64,000 nt of DNA from Cynocephalus volans. Its lineage: Eukaryota; Chordata; Mammalia; Dermoptera; Cynocephalidae. The notes beneath the pieces were generated by a model. The model was not told the origin of the DNA. It saw nothing but the letters and a program-made list of their open reading frames with translations, and did no database searches. A program made the position numbers and the translations under genes. This document shows, piece after piece, positions 12,850-24,259 of this stretch. The DNA is taken from NCBI RefSeq assembly GCF_027409185.1, contig NC_084460.1, forward strand, positions 65,236,501 to 65,300,500, given 5' to 3'. Numbering within the stretch: the stretch's first letter is position 1; every line of letters begins with the position of its first letter.

Positions 12850-15780
12850 TATACATATGTAATGTGTTGCCAAAATATCCTGTATTTGAAAGTCCCTGTC
12901 TCCATTTTCAGCCTAGCTCTCTTCACCTCTCACTGTAGATTAGTGGGAGATAGAGCACCCCTGGGCATTGCACTGTATCTAAACTGCCCCTGTAGTACAT
13001 GAGGAAACTGGGGCATCCTGAAGAATATAGCACCTGGTTTGCTGGGCAGAGCCCAGGACAGGGAGGGCCGCTAGATGACTCTCTAAGCCTAGCTCTCCAG
13101 GGGCTAGCTGGATAAAAACGCAAGTTCGTTTATCAAACTGGCCTCTGTTGCCCCATCTGTGGAGGGAGGAACAGTGCTAAATGGCCCCAAGACCTTTTAC
13201 AGCTACATGATGATGTCATTCTAAGCAGTGTCTGCTTTTGTATTATGGACAGAGTGAACAATTGAAAATCAATGCCAATGGCCTGAAATGATCTCCCAAC
13301 AGCAGGAAATGAAATTAGTGTTTCGGACAAAATTGACCTAAGATGAACTAATATTAAGCATTAAAGCCGTAACTGCAGGCTTTGAATATTGTGGAATGAA
13401 GCATCGAATAGTATAAAGCTTTCTAGACAATAAGGGAAGTCTATCATGAGTGATTCGGAGCTCCCATGGGACTCAGCTAGCTGGAAGGAGCCAGGGAAAA
13501 TAATAGTGGGCCAACTTAACAGAAGTCGGTTCTAATGCAAACAAGGGCTAATAAATCTGAAGTTAAACCAAAGCTGAAGCTGAGAATCACTGGGCACTCT
13601 GCCTAAGTCAGTACCTAGATGGGAGAAATATGTGTGTCTGCAGCCACAGTCATCCAGAAAATGATGATCATTTCTGAGGTTATTGGCACAAAATACCGGG
13701 CTCTAAGCAGTGACATTTGAAGAAATATGAAGGTGTCAGTCGTGTTTGAACTATGTTATAGTGAAGAGTTTTGAAGATGCTCTAGGGATGACTGCAATCT
13801 ACATCAGACACATATTAAAGAGTGACTTTGTTTCTGTCTTTGCAGAGGAAGAAGGTGGAGACCTGGCCCAGCCGGGCATCAGCTTTCCAGGGCCAGCAGA
13901 GGAGGATCTAGGTAGAGTATAGCCATCAGCTCTGGTTACAGCAGGGACTAGACAGAACCTGACACACTCCAGGCATATCCAGTAATTGGGGAACCATCCC
14001 ACAAAGATGTGTTAAGCATGTTTGCCTATAGAAAGTGTCCTAATAAGAACGAAACAAAACGTGGCAAAATTTTTCTCAAAAATAATACTTTATATATAAA
14101 CGTTATGGAAGCTCTAGGTGAAAAAAGGTTTATTCCAGATCCTCATGGACTAATTAAGGCAACAATTAACAAAAATAATGCATGTCTCAAAACATGAAAT
14201 GATTCCTCCCTCTTTTGCTCCTTGATGAGTAAAACTTACTCTACATCAATCTAAGGAAGCAAAAAGCTCTTTACTTGCATCTTTTTCATGTAACCCTGTA
14301 ACTTAACATGAAGCTGCTGATTTGTCTGGGCAGGTCCAGCGCGTGCTGTGGTTGGATGCTGTGTGCAACTGTGTGCTTTCTTCCAAAAGAGCTCAGGATG
14401 ACTGTCAAACTATGTCTTCCCCAGTGCTAGTTAGAACCATGTGGAAATTTCATTTTTATGCTGCCACAGATGCAATAAAGCTGGTGCCGTATTTGGCCAT
14501 CAGTTATTTGACATGGAGTTATGCTTACATAAAAAAGGGCAAGTCCTTCTATTAGAGATGTGAAATATTGCATAAATTCAACGTCAAATGGTTAAATAAA
14601 ATCAAAGTCAAACCATCACTGAAAAAAGAAACCAGGGCTCTAGGTTCGTTTGCCTCTGTGTTTATCCTCTGACCTAGAAGATTTTCAGCTTTCTTTCTCA
14701 AGTTGCTGATGACCATATGTTGGTACTACACTTAGGGCTGTATCGTGGATCATGCGTTCAATTTATATTTAAATTTGAATTTTTCTTAATTTATTTCAGA
14801 CCTTTAGCCAATGAATCTGTTGCTTATTTGATTAGCTTAAAGAATAATATTGAGAATTGAAGGAGTCCACTTTGTATAAAGCTGTGATTTCTTTTAAAGA
14901 AAATTACAGCCAAAAAAAAAGTTTGCTTTTCAATTTAAAATTATGAAAACAGGTAAAGTTCTAAAAAGACGACAGTACAATATCCACCGTGATCGAGTTC
15001 TAAATTTATTTCTAACTTGATCTTCCAAACAAGCCTTTCCCCAATTGTAAATATGCAAATAAAAGTATTTTTACTTCTTATTAGAAAGGAGTAATGGCGA
15101 TGTCATTGAAATAATTATGCATCTTTTTAAAGAATTTTACTGTGGCAAAACTCTGTCACTATGAATATTCACTACTGGGCCTGTCTACAGAGGCTTCCAC
15201 ATGAAAATGATGACTCATTTAACTTTTGTTTCATTGAAACTTTGAAAGTAGCTCACTCGCATTTTGTACTGTGTCTGGAAAATGTTAATATCACAATTGT
15301 GTCTATAATGCCAGTTCTTTTCTGTGACAGTTTCTTAGAGTGAGGGGAAATGCCAGAATAAATGAGAACATCCATCTTCAAGCCACATTTTTGTGGCACA
15401 AGAGTTTGCGGCCTGAACCCTCACCCTTGGGAGACTGGGTGAGAGCTGAGGCCAGCTGGCATGCTCTGAGTGCCCATCCATGGGGTGACACCTTCTGTAA
15501 TGTACCACATAGCACTGTAGGTGTTGTTCTGCCTGGGGACAGGCATAATGGGAAGAGGCTTGAGGACTGAAGCAGCAGGCACAGAATGCAAATGAAAGAG
15601 TAGGAATCACTCTGAAAAGGTAGGCTGTGCCCCAAGTTCCTACCTTGGAGTCCCAGATAAGGAGTTTAAATGTGTTGCATAGTATCATAAAGTGAGTGTT
15701 GACAGATAAGGCTAGGGGCTTGAAGGAGTCAGAATGTCACACTGTGGCACTGTGTAGGCTGGATTATAGGGGCGGAAAGT
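12850..15780. other. unique non-coding sequence
   Basis: No repeat was recognised over most of this stretch. A 66-bp exon-like segment at 13846-13911 is listed separately. Positions 14750-15150 are very AT-rich, with homeodomain-type and octamer-type sites (ttaatttatttcag, atatgcaaataaaag, aataattatgcat), which could be an enhancer but could also be chance. Confidence 0.4.
13846..13911 (+). other. candidate 66-bp cassette exon (unconfirmed)
   Basis: A pyrimidine-rich tract ending in a good acceptor (gtttctgtctttgcag) precedes 66 bp bounded by 'ctag' and a GT donor (gtagag). In the phase-1 frame the segment is open and would add 22 codons with acidic ends (reading EEGGDLAQPG...PAEEDLG); length 66 keeps frame. 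I recognise no protein family. The donor is weak and one other frame ends in TAG. Isolated exon-like segments of this quality arise by chance in 64 kb, so confidence is low. Confidence 0.15.
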
Positions 15781-15782
15781 AC

Positions 15783-16368
15783 TTTTTAATTGTGGTAAAA
15801 TATACTTAACATCAAATTTACATCTTAGCCGTTATTAAGTGTACAGTTCAGTGACATAAGTACATTTCCACTGTTGTAAAAGTCACCACTATCCATCTCT
15901 AGAACTTTTCCATCATCCTACACTGAAACGCTGACCCCATTCAACACTAACTCCCATTCTCCCCCTCTGCCCGGCCCCTGCTTTCTTTCTCTATGAATCT
16001 GACTACTCTGAATACTCTCTATAAGTGGAATTCTATAACATTTATCCTTTTGTGTCTGGCTTATTTCATTTACCATTTATGTCTTAAGGTTCATCTGTCT
16101 TGTAGTGTGCATCAGAATTTCCTTTCTTTTTAAGGCTAAATAATATTCCATGTATGTATATACCACATTTTATTTATCCATTCATCCATCAATGGACACT
16201 AGGGTTGCTTTTGGCTATTGTGAATAGTGCTGCTATGAACATTGATGTACAAATATCACTTCATGTCTCTGCTTTCACTCCTTTTGAGTATATGCCCAGA
16301 AGTGGAATTGCTGGATCAAATGGTAAACCTATATTCACTTTTTTTTTGAGGAACCTCAATACTTTTTA
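15783..16368 (-). repeat. old L1, 3'UTR and ORF2 end
   Basis: The plus strand is the reverse complement of an L1: 'tggtaaaatatacttaacat' (old L1 3'UTR), 'tgtgtctggcttatttcatt', 'taatattccatgtatgtata', 'ggctattgtgaatagtgctg' and 'tgcccagaagtggaattgct'. These are the classic C-terminal ORF2 segments. The copy is stop-ridden and truncated at about 16368. Confidence 0.9.
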
Positions 16369-16890
16369 GGGACAGAAAGTATTTAGCAAGTTGTCTCTAT
16401 AGTCTTGCCATGAGGTGGTGGTTTGTGGTTATAAGAACAAGAAGGAACAGTCAGAGTTTAGAAGCCCTGGAAAGAAAGAAACAGATGATTTGATGACTGT
16501 TGCTGTAAGGAGCTCTCAAACACGTTGTCTAATTTTTCTGTGTGAAGAGGTGGTGATGGATGGGGGTTATGGTGGGAATCAGGTGATTCAGGAGAGAGTG
16601 AGAGAACTAACTGCAAACATGCAGACAATTGGAGTTGTGGGACTCGGTGCAGAAGTAAACCCAGTTAGGAAAGTGGACGTTTTGGTTCCAGTCATTCTTT
16701 TTAGCCCCTACATTGAAGCATTAGATCTCAGACCTGGTTCTGCATCAGATGGTATCACTCAGGGAACATTTAAAAAGCAATGACACTTGGTCCCCATGCC
16801 TAGCCATGCTGATGTATTCATTGGAGGCACTGGGTATTGTTATCTTTAAAAGTTTCCTACCTTTTTTTAATGACTGAAACATGTTTTTTT
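16369..16890. other. unique sequence with possible hAT-Charlie remnant
   Basis: Positions 16735-16840 ('ggttctgcatcagatggtat', 'cagggaacatttaaaaagca', 'atgctgatgtattcatt') resemble the interior of a common mammalian Charlie-type MITE. The match is weak. The 122-codon frame at 16415-16783 (+) runs into it and has no recognised domain. Confidence 0.35.
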
Positions 16891-16894
16891 CACT

Positions 16895-17444
16895 TTCTAA
16901 ATTTTTTAACACTTTATTAACTCATAATTAACAAATAAAATTGTGTATATTTATAGTACACAATGTGATGTTTTGATTGATGTATATATACATACACACA
17001 CATACACACAGATTGTGAAATGATTAAATAAAGCTAATTACCATATCCATCATCTCACAAACTAAACATTTCTGTGTGTGGTGAGAACATTTAAGATCTA
17101 CTCTCTTAGCAATTTCTCAAGTATATAGTACATTGCTATTAACCGTAGTCCCCATGCTATACAACAGATCTCTCAAGTTTATTCCTCCTGTCTAACTGAA
17201 ATTTTGTACCCTTTAACCGACATCTTCACAATTCTTGCCACCCCGTCCCAGCTTCTGGCAACCACCTCTCCACTCTGCGCTCCCATGAGTTCAACTTTTT
17301 CAGATTCCATACATAAGTGAGATCATGTGGTGTTTCTCTTTCTGTGCCTGGCTTATTTCATGTAGTATAATGTCCTCCAGGTTTACCCGTGTTGTCACAA
17401 ATAACAGGATTTTCTTGTCTTTTAAGCCTGAATAGCATCCCATG

Positions 17445-17514
<70 letters not shown>

Positions 17515-17692
17515 CACATTTTCTTTATTCATTCGTCCATTGATGGGCATGTAGATTGATTCCTTATCTTGGTTATTGTGAATGATATCCAAGTAGACAG
17601 AAGAGTACAGACATTCCTTCCACATACTGATTTCATTTCCTTTGGATATACACCTGGTTGTGGGATTGCTGGATCACCCTTTGTGATTCTAA
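16895..17692 (-). repeat. L1 3' end with embedded (AT)30
   Basis: Reverse complement of an L1: 'tatagtacacaatgtgatgt' (3'UTR), 'cttctggcaaccacctctcc', 'cataagtgagatcatgtggt', 'gtgcctggcttatttcatgt', then after the AT run 'acaccacattttctttattc' and 'ttgtgggattgctggatca'. The order is that of L1 ORF2 C-terminus and 3'UTR. It is separate from, and in the same orientation as, the L1 at 15783. Confidence 0.9.
17451..17510. repeat. pure (AT)30 microsatellite
   Basis: Sixty uninterrupted alternating A/T bases sit exactly where L1 ORF2 (antisense) has a short gtatatata...cacatttt segment, so the array probably grew from the L1 seed. Confidence 0.95.
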
Positions 17693-17775
17693 TGTGCACG
17701 TAGGGTTGAGAGCCCTGATATTAAAAAGTATGAAAGGACAATTAATAGAAATAGCAAAAGAAAAAGAAAAGAAGG

Positions 17776-17818
17776 AAGGAAGAAAAATGGATGGATGGAT
17801 GGAAGGAAGGAAGGAAGT
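17776..17818. repeat. (GGAA/GGAT)n simple repeat
   Basis: Runs of gaagg, atgg and aagg tetramers in direct succession. Confidence 0.9.
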
Positions 17819-17819
17819 T

Positions 17820-18905
17820 TGAGTTATATTCTTGGTGTTATTTTAATAACTAATTGGGAGTAAAGAGTATAATTTTAGACATTTAATTTTCCAAATTGAG
17901 TTTTCCAATCTCTTCATCTCTAAATTGAGAGGTTAAACTAGATGATTTTTAAAGGCTCTTCCAAGTCTCAGATTTATAGATCTATAATTCTACTGGGCCA
18001 AATTAAAATTAAAAACATTTCATAATGATCTTAATGCTATTATAGTAAGTGAGTAATTATCATTTCTAAAATACTGTGGGGCATCTTAAAGCATAGTATA
18101 GGTTAAAATCATAAAGCAATGAAATAACCTTTGCTTCTGGTTCCATTCAAAATATCAATCTTTTTTTTTTTTTTTCAATTAGCCGTGGTCTCTAAAAGCT
18201 CCAAGGAAAGATGAGTGACATTTACTGAAAATACTAAAACTTACTTTAGTGACAGATCAATTAGTAAAGCTATCAGTATCCCACCGTATTATTATTCATC
18301 ACATTTTAAGATCATATGTACTCTCCAAAACTCTTATAATATATGAAAAGTAATGTTATGATGAGGAAAATGGCTGTGGAACATGGAAATATAAAGAAGG
18401 TTTCTATAAAATTAATCTAAAGTCAGTGATAAAATGGATTAATGTAGCACATCCAAAATTGCTACAAGGGAAAACAAAAACCCATCTGTTCCAGAAGAAA
18501 CGTTTCTAGGGAAGACCCTCAGACATATTAAAATTAAATTGCTCTGTCAGTAATATTTGTACCATTGGCTCATTATAGATGTTGTTTCTAAGAATGGCAT
18601 TTCTTCATTCTCTTGAATGTTACATTTAAATCAGTAGTAAAGAGTTAGTGATTTATTAGCATTAATGAAGACTGATATTGACCCAAGTTTTACGTTGAAA
18701 AGTTAATTGCAAAGTAAAAAAATTTTCTAATGCTAGATTATATAATCATTCAAAGAATTGAAAGCACATACTCATATGTGAGGCAGAACACTGAGAAATG
18801 GGCACACTGTGTAATTTTAAAATTCCTGAATATTAAAATAATACCTTGTCGTGCTCTTTTACCTGCCCATAATCCTGCCAACTGGCCAACTGTAGAGCTA
18901 GGGCT
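17820..18905. other. unique AT-rich non-coding sequence
   Basis: Includes a T14 tract at 18161-18174 and no recognised element. Confidence 0.4.
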
Positions 18906-18911
18906 GCATCT

Positions 18912-19030
18912 GGAGCTCACAGACCCCTCAAGCCTGTTGTCCAGATTGGGTCATAAACCCTTCACATGTCAGACTGGGTCCCCAGACCCCTCACATGCCA
19001 GGCTGGGTCACCAGACCTTTCACACACAGG
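18912..19030. repeat. minisatellite, about 29 bp x 4
   Basis: Four diverged units share the pattern cagacccctcacatgcc-aggctgggtc. Unit starts are near 18918, 18952, 18981 and 19010. The block makes the plus strand look coding (18730-19050) only because the unit has few stops. Confidence 0.75.
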
Positions 19031-19034
19031 TCTA

Positions 19035-19435
19035 TGAGCTAGGTAACTAGCAAAGAGGTCCTTGGAGCCATAGGTTGGAGAGCATGGCCATGCGGATCGG
19101 ACACCTGAGGCAAGCCACACCACCCAAGGTGGCAGCACCGCCCATGCACACTAACTCCACCCGCACACAACCTATTTACAAAGAATGCACTGCACCACCC
19201 CCAACTGGACCTAAGGTGAGGGGGCCTGATTAAATTATTCTATTTTCCCAACATACCTACCAATATTTAGGTCCTTCTACAGGGCAGTCACATATATTGT
19301 GAAAATGTTTTTATATCCTTTAAATATTTAAATTATTTATTTAAATATTTTTATAAATAATAAGACAGACATAACATAGTGTCATTTTAGTTACCTGCAC
19401 AGCATTTAAGTGCGTGAACTTAATATGTGTCATAG
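19035..19435. other. non-coding sequence after the minisatellite
   Basis: Part is C- and CA-rich (19085-19200), followed by an AT-rich tract. I see no element I can name; an LTR origin is possible. Confidence 0.3.
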
Positions 19436-19439
19436 TAAT

Positions 19440-19662
19440 AATGATATGTACCTTATTTAACAAGAACTTCCCTTTTAGATATGTCTTTTCTTTTCTTTTA
19501 TAAACAGCCCTGTCCCTACATATTCTTGTAACTTTGTAACTTTACAGGCATTCATATTTATTTCCTTCAGGTAAATTTCTAGAAATAGTGGAAGCAGGGC
19601 TGTGCTAAATTTCTGTAGAAAGAACGTAACAATTTACATTTCTATCTCCAACGAATTAATTT
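19440..19662 (-). repeat. probable old L1 3'UTR fragment
   Basis: Plus-strand text such as 'cttcaggtaaatttctagaa' and 'acatttctatctccaacga' resembles antisense old L1 sequence (gtagataaattcctagaagtgg; tgtaccaatttatactccca). Weak. Confidence 0.4.
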
Positions 19663-19919
19663 ACTTGTGCCCTTAGCAACCGGTGGTGGGGTCCCCCTGT
19701 TCCTCTCCTTCCGCACGCCTGCCCTCCCAGCGTCTTCTTCCCGTTCCTCCTTCACCTCACAATCGCCCTAGGACGTTCGGTCTTTTCCTGGACTGATTCC
19801 AAGATCCCTTTGTGGAGAACGTTCTTTCCACTGTGCGACATCAAAGCCCTCATTTGTTACGTGCCACAGAAGAGGAGGGAAGAGCTGGCCTGGAGGGAAG
19901 GTTACCACAGTAGTGTGTG

Positions 19920-20192
19920 GTCTTACAGAGGAAGGGAACATTCCTAGGGCTACAAAGTGGAGTGGGGGGGACAAGGGAGAGGGGAGGGAAGCTGGGGGAT
20001 AGGGTGGGGACGAGGGGTACAAAAGTAATTTCTGGTAGTGGGTATGCCCTCGGTATGAATCTGGCCCTCACATCATGGTCAGGAGGGGGGACAATTAGCT
20101 TTGTATCTCATGAATATTCTTAATAAATTAGTTAATTAATTTTTTAAAAAAGAAAAGAGCAAGATTTGTATTAAATAAATAAATAAATAAAT
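19920..20192 (+). repeat. possible L1 3'UTR-like G-rich segment with A-rich end
   Basis: A purine tract (gtggagtgggggggacaagg, gaggggagggaagctggggg) is followed by 'gtacaaaagtaatttctggt', 'gacaattagctttgtatctc' and 'ttcttaataaatta', ending in an A-rich (AAAT)n at about 20172-20192. The arrangement resembles L1 3'UTRs, but no coding part is attached. Confidence 0.35.
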
Positions 20193-20384
20193 GTCATGTG
20201 ATCAAGGGAATCTGCTAACGGATGTATTTTAACAATTTCATTTTTAAATTGTAGTTCTATGCAAGCATATTAGAATCAGCTTTAAAGCCACGCATATTTA
20301 CTGTTTGTGAAAAGTAGGATATTGCAGTTTTTCATCTGAATTTCTGGAATATATTCCCTAGGTATCAATTGTTAGCCTCCACAA

Positions 20385-20632
20385 TTTCCGAGCCTGCTCA
20401 CTGCCCCGTGAGCTCGAGTGCCTCTCCCCGGCGGGTTGCCTCGTCGCACAGTGAGCTCCCGCTGCTGTCTTCCCGCCTGCACGTGCGCATGCTCCCAGCC
20501 ATTCCAACCTGCCACCCCGCGCTTTCTCCTCCATGGGACGCCTTGCTATGCGTGACCTGCGTGCTCCCGGGCTTAGCAGGCTCAGCGTGCGGAGGAGTTA
20601 GAAAGAAAAAACAAACGCGTAGCTGCTACGTA
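20385..20632. promoter_or_regulatory. small CpG-dense patch, possible regulatory element
   Basis: About 20 CpG dinucleotides fall in roughly 250 bp, in a window otherwise nearly empty of CpG. It contains an E-box overlapping a CpG run and an NRF1-like core (cacgtgcgcatgctc), plus GC-rich segments. It is at or just above the minimum size for a CpG island. No transcript start is visible, so function is inference. Confidence 0.35.
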
Positions 20633-20639
20633 TATATAA

Positions 20640-22800
20640 AGAATAATGAATTTAGTGCATACAGTTAGGGAGGCGCTGACAATATTCTCTAAAAATGTAG
20701 CCAGAAATCAAATTAGTGCAGAAGGCGGCATAGGCTCAGATTCAGAGGACGAGTAGAATTTCCAGAGGAGGAGGGACCAGATAAGGCCATTCCTGGCCAC
20801 CAGACAGCCTGAGCTCTGATAGGAAGCCCTGTGAGAGGCGGGCAGCTTCCAGGGTGGGCTGGGCTGTGTCGTGGGGTGAGGATGGGGGGCAGCCAGTTTG
20901 GGGAAGGGCTGCATGAGCGTCGTGTTGCTCTTGAACTCTACTCAGAAATCCCGACAGCAGTTCTCGGTGCATAAATCATTTCAGCGTTGCAACTCGGGAC
21001 ACTGCAGAGTGAATTGAGAAAAAGGTACGCCCTAATTATGGTACCAAATGCTGGCCTAGCGCAGTCCTCCCTCTGGAAGGTGGGAGTCGATTAAATGCCA
21101 CATAACGTGGTGGGCTCCTCTGGAAACTTTGTTACAAGAGATCACTCGAGTATGACTTGGGGGGTGGGTCACTGGTGTGCTCATCTTGCCCTACCGGTGA
21201 CAAACAGGACTAGCCAAGATGCATGATTTGTGATACCTCATGAACACCAGAAAGATGCTGTTCCCAACCCTTGGGCTCTTGCGAACTAAGAGAGGAAAAC
21301 GAACTCCTTCTATAACTGTCATAGAAACATAATGAAGTACTCCAATGGGGAAGAAGCTGAGTGTTTTGTGAGTGACAGAGAAGGCATTAAGACATTTAAT
21401 TAGCAGAATTCCGAGGGTTTCACACAACAGTGACGTCTGAGATAAAGTGAGACCCTGGAGGAAAAATAAGAACCAAGGAGAGAGTGGGGCGAGGGTGCGT
21501 GGGGAGAAGCTCAGTGGCCGTGTTCAGTGCTTGCAGCGCCAGAGCCGGGTTTCTGCTCTCAGCGCGGGTCGCTCGGGCAAGATGCTTCCCTGTGGTGGGG
21601 GATGCTCTGTGTTTAACAGCATCTCATGCCTCTGCACAGTGGACACCAGAGTATGCCCCACCCCTCAGGCTGTGACAACAAAAATGTCTCCCAAAATCAC
21701 CAAATGTTCCGCTGGGAGCAAAACTACTCTCCTTGGGAGTCACTATTCTAGTCTCGGTCCCAGAACTGCATTAAAATGGGGATTTATGTAAAAGAAAAAT
21801 TCACAGAAAGCAAAAAGGCACTTACTTGAATTAGTTCATAAGATTCCATTTTAGCCCTGAATTTTTTAAAAAATCAATAGCATAAAAAAATCAAAGTACT
21901 AACCGAAAAGTAACTAGATGAACTCCTCTTGAATAGAATAAACCTTTAAACATGGCACTAATGGCAAAAAAAATAATTTGGAGCTTTAGGACCTGTTTGA
22001 GAGCACAGTCGAAGCTGGACCTGGGGTGTAGAGGAAGCTGTGTGGCTGTCACAAGGAACAGCGACGTGAGGAGGAGGAGGAGGAGGCGCTCAGGGATGCG
22101 GTTGTCTATTGGCAGAAGGCAACGAGCCTGTTAGACCAGAGAAAGAAAATGCAGCCCACCGGAGGGTGTGAGCCCCCTCCCGGGTCCTCACTTTCCTTCA
22201 GAGACCTCTTGCTGCTGGGACACAACTGGAGTGAGGGTCTCTCATCTGCCTCCATGTGAGGAGTGCAGCCCCCACTGGGCACCCACTGCCCACATTCTTT
22301 TGCTTCTCTGCCACACACCTGCCTGCTGTCCAGGGGCAGGAAATGGGTATAAGACACCTGCCACACATTTCTGAGAGCTAACCCCAGGCTGCATGAGTTC
22401 AAAGTCTGTTTCCTTTGTCCAAGTTCCATGCCTGCAGAAAATGCGTTCATTGTAAATGAAGCAAGATATACACATGCATGTATTTGCATGCATATGCATG
22501 CACACACATGCAAATCTTAATAACAACATATTAAAGCTCTTATTTCACATTTCAAAATGGACTCTTGTGAAATGATACTTTTGTTTCAATAGCAACTCAA
22601 ACCAGCAACTTCTAAAATAAGTGAATGGCTTTTGCCCTGGGTAAAGTGGTCTTGGGTGGAAATAAAGCAGGGAGGGAATAAAATGACAGAAATTTCTTGT
22701 TTAATAATAAAAGATACAGCTCATTTCATTGACCTTTTTCTAATTCAGTAAATGATTTTTACTTAATTACACTGTTCTAACATTTTATATTTCCATGACA
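20640..22800. other. unique non-coding sequence
   Basis: Moderately GC-rich in places (20750-20950, 21480-21600, 22000-22300). Contains an (AGG)n run at 22064-22086 and an ATGCAT-rich stretch at 22474-22512. No gene or named repeat is supported. Confidence 0.4.
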
Positions 22801-22802
22801 TA

Positions 22803-23056
22803 GAATGCTGATTTTTAAACTATGGGTTGCAATTCATTAACGGGTCATGAATTAAAATTACTGGGGCACTACCAGTAATTTGTTGAATGAACAAAAAGTA
22901 TGAATGTAGAATAGAAAATATCAAAGTACATGGCACATAATAAGAGCAAATGTTTAATGAAACATTTTTTAGTTGTGTGTGTGTGAGTTAGGTTCTGACG
23001 TAAAATGTATTTTATACTGTGGAACGTAATCAAAGACGTTTGAAAGCCACTGAGAT
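22803..23056. mobile_element. hAT-Charlie-like MITE
   Basis: Begins 'atgctgatttttaaactatg' and ends 'gtttgaaagccactg', consistent with Charlie-type terminal inverted repeats (cagtg...tttcaaac). The interior has 'aacgggtcatgaattaaaat', 'gaaaatatcaaagtacatgg' and 'cgtaaaatgtattttatact', all familiar from a common mammalian hAT fossil. There is no transposase remnant. Confidence 0.7.
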
Positions 23057-23164
23057 AGCAATGCCTGGCAGAGATCAGGGTGATAAAATGAGAGGAAGTC
23101 GCTTTTGTGCTGTCTCGGTACTTGGGAACACGAAGCAGCATCCGTCGTGGATACCAAGGCAGGC

Positions 23165-23400
23165 TCTGCAGGCAGACCCAGTGCCTCTGTGGGAACTCGA
23201 ACAATTCACCTACCTTCCTTGTTCCTGTTATTCTTTGTTTATTAAAAACGGGGAGGGGGGACAGTAAGACTACACCTACCTTATAGGAGTGTTAAGATGA
23301 CTAAATCTGATAATATAAGACCTAGAAGGAGATGTGGCTCACAATAAGTGTTCAATCAATGTTAGCTGTTATTATCATCGCCATCATTACTATTATGCTG
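23165..23400 (+). repeat. MIR SINE, 3' part
   Basis: Reads 'ctaccttataggagtgttaa', 'gatgactaaatctgataata', 'cacaataagtgttcaatcaa' and 'tgttagctgttattatcatc', matching the MIR 3' region through its terminal ATTAT motif. Confidence 0.85.
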
Positions 23401-24100
23401 TGACCACGTGACCCGGCATCACTAGTGCAGGTATAAAAGTGCCATTCAGAGATTGCAGGAACATGAATATAGAGAATCAGCCACAGAGAGAAGACGGACT
23501 CACTGCTCCTGCAGACTTCCAGCTTCACTTAGTGTTATTCTGGAACGTGAGGTCCATGACGACTAAATTCCTTTGCAAATCGCAGTAATTGAAAACGCAG
23601 ACTTCTGAGATTATTTTTAGATTCTGATGACTTTTTCAAGGGTTTACCTCCTCTTCTTCATATAAGTCATAAGCGTACTTGTGTGTAAATGGGCATTTAA
23701 AAATGAATCAGAATTTGTTCGTGGGAGGTATTTGTCATATAGATGGAGGATTAAGTAGAAAGGCGCTAACTTTCTCTGGAGAATGACGGGACACTTGCTG
23801 ATTTATTTGGATGTGAGCATGTGGTTAGGAAGTACAGCTTCCAGGCTCATAGTAAATGAAAGGTCAGCTGTCAGGAGATGAAACCAGGATTATCCCACCA
23901 AATGTTAGGCTTCCAGAGAACTCTGTAGTTTGTGAAAAATGGAAAGTGGCAGATGTACTGCTACTTTCTCTGGGATTTTGAGAAATTTTACCAAATCTCA
24001 ATGGTTGTGCCAGTCCATGAAAGTGGTGTCAAGCATGAGAAGGTGCCAGTCGCTTAACAAAACAAAGATCAAATAAAATGGAGGAATTCTCTGCTTTTTT
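23401..24100. other. unique non-coding sequence
   Basis: Nothing recognised. Confidence 0.4.
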
Positions 24101-24104
24101 CTGG

Positions 24105-24258
24105 GCACCTTAGTTCAATATAGTTAATCCCACAGCAGACCTATGAGGGACATAGGATTATCATTCTCATTCTGCAGGTGAGGGGACTGAAGCTCAGAGA
24201 TGACATACAAGGTCACTGATGAATTAGTGGCCATTCCATGTCTGAACTAAGCCAAACA
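24105..24258 (-). repeat. MIR SINE fragment
   Basis: Antisense MIR text: 'agacctatgagggacatagg', 'ttctgcaggtgaggggactg', 'aagctcagagatgacataca' and 'aaggtcactgatgaattagt'. Confidence 0.75.
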
Positions 24259-24259
24259 T

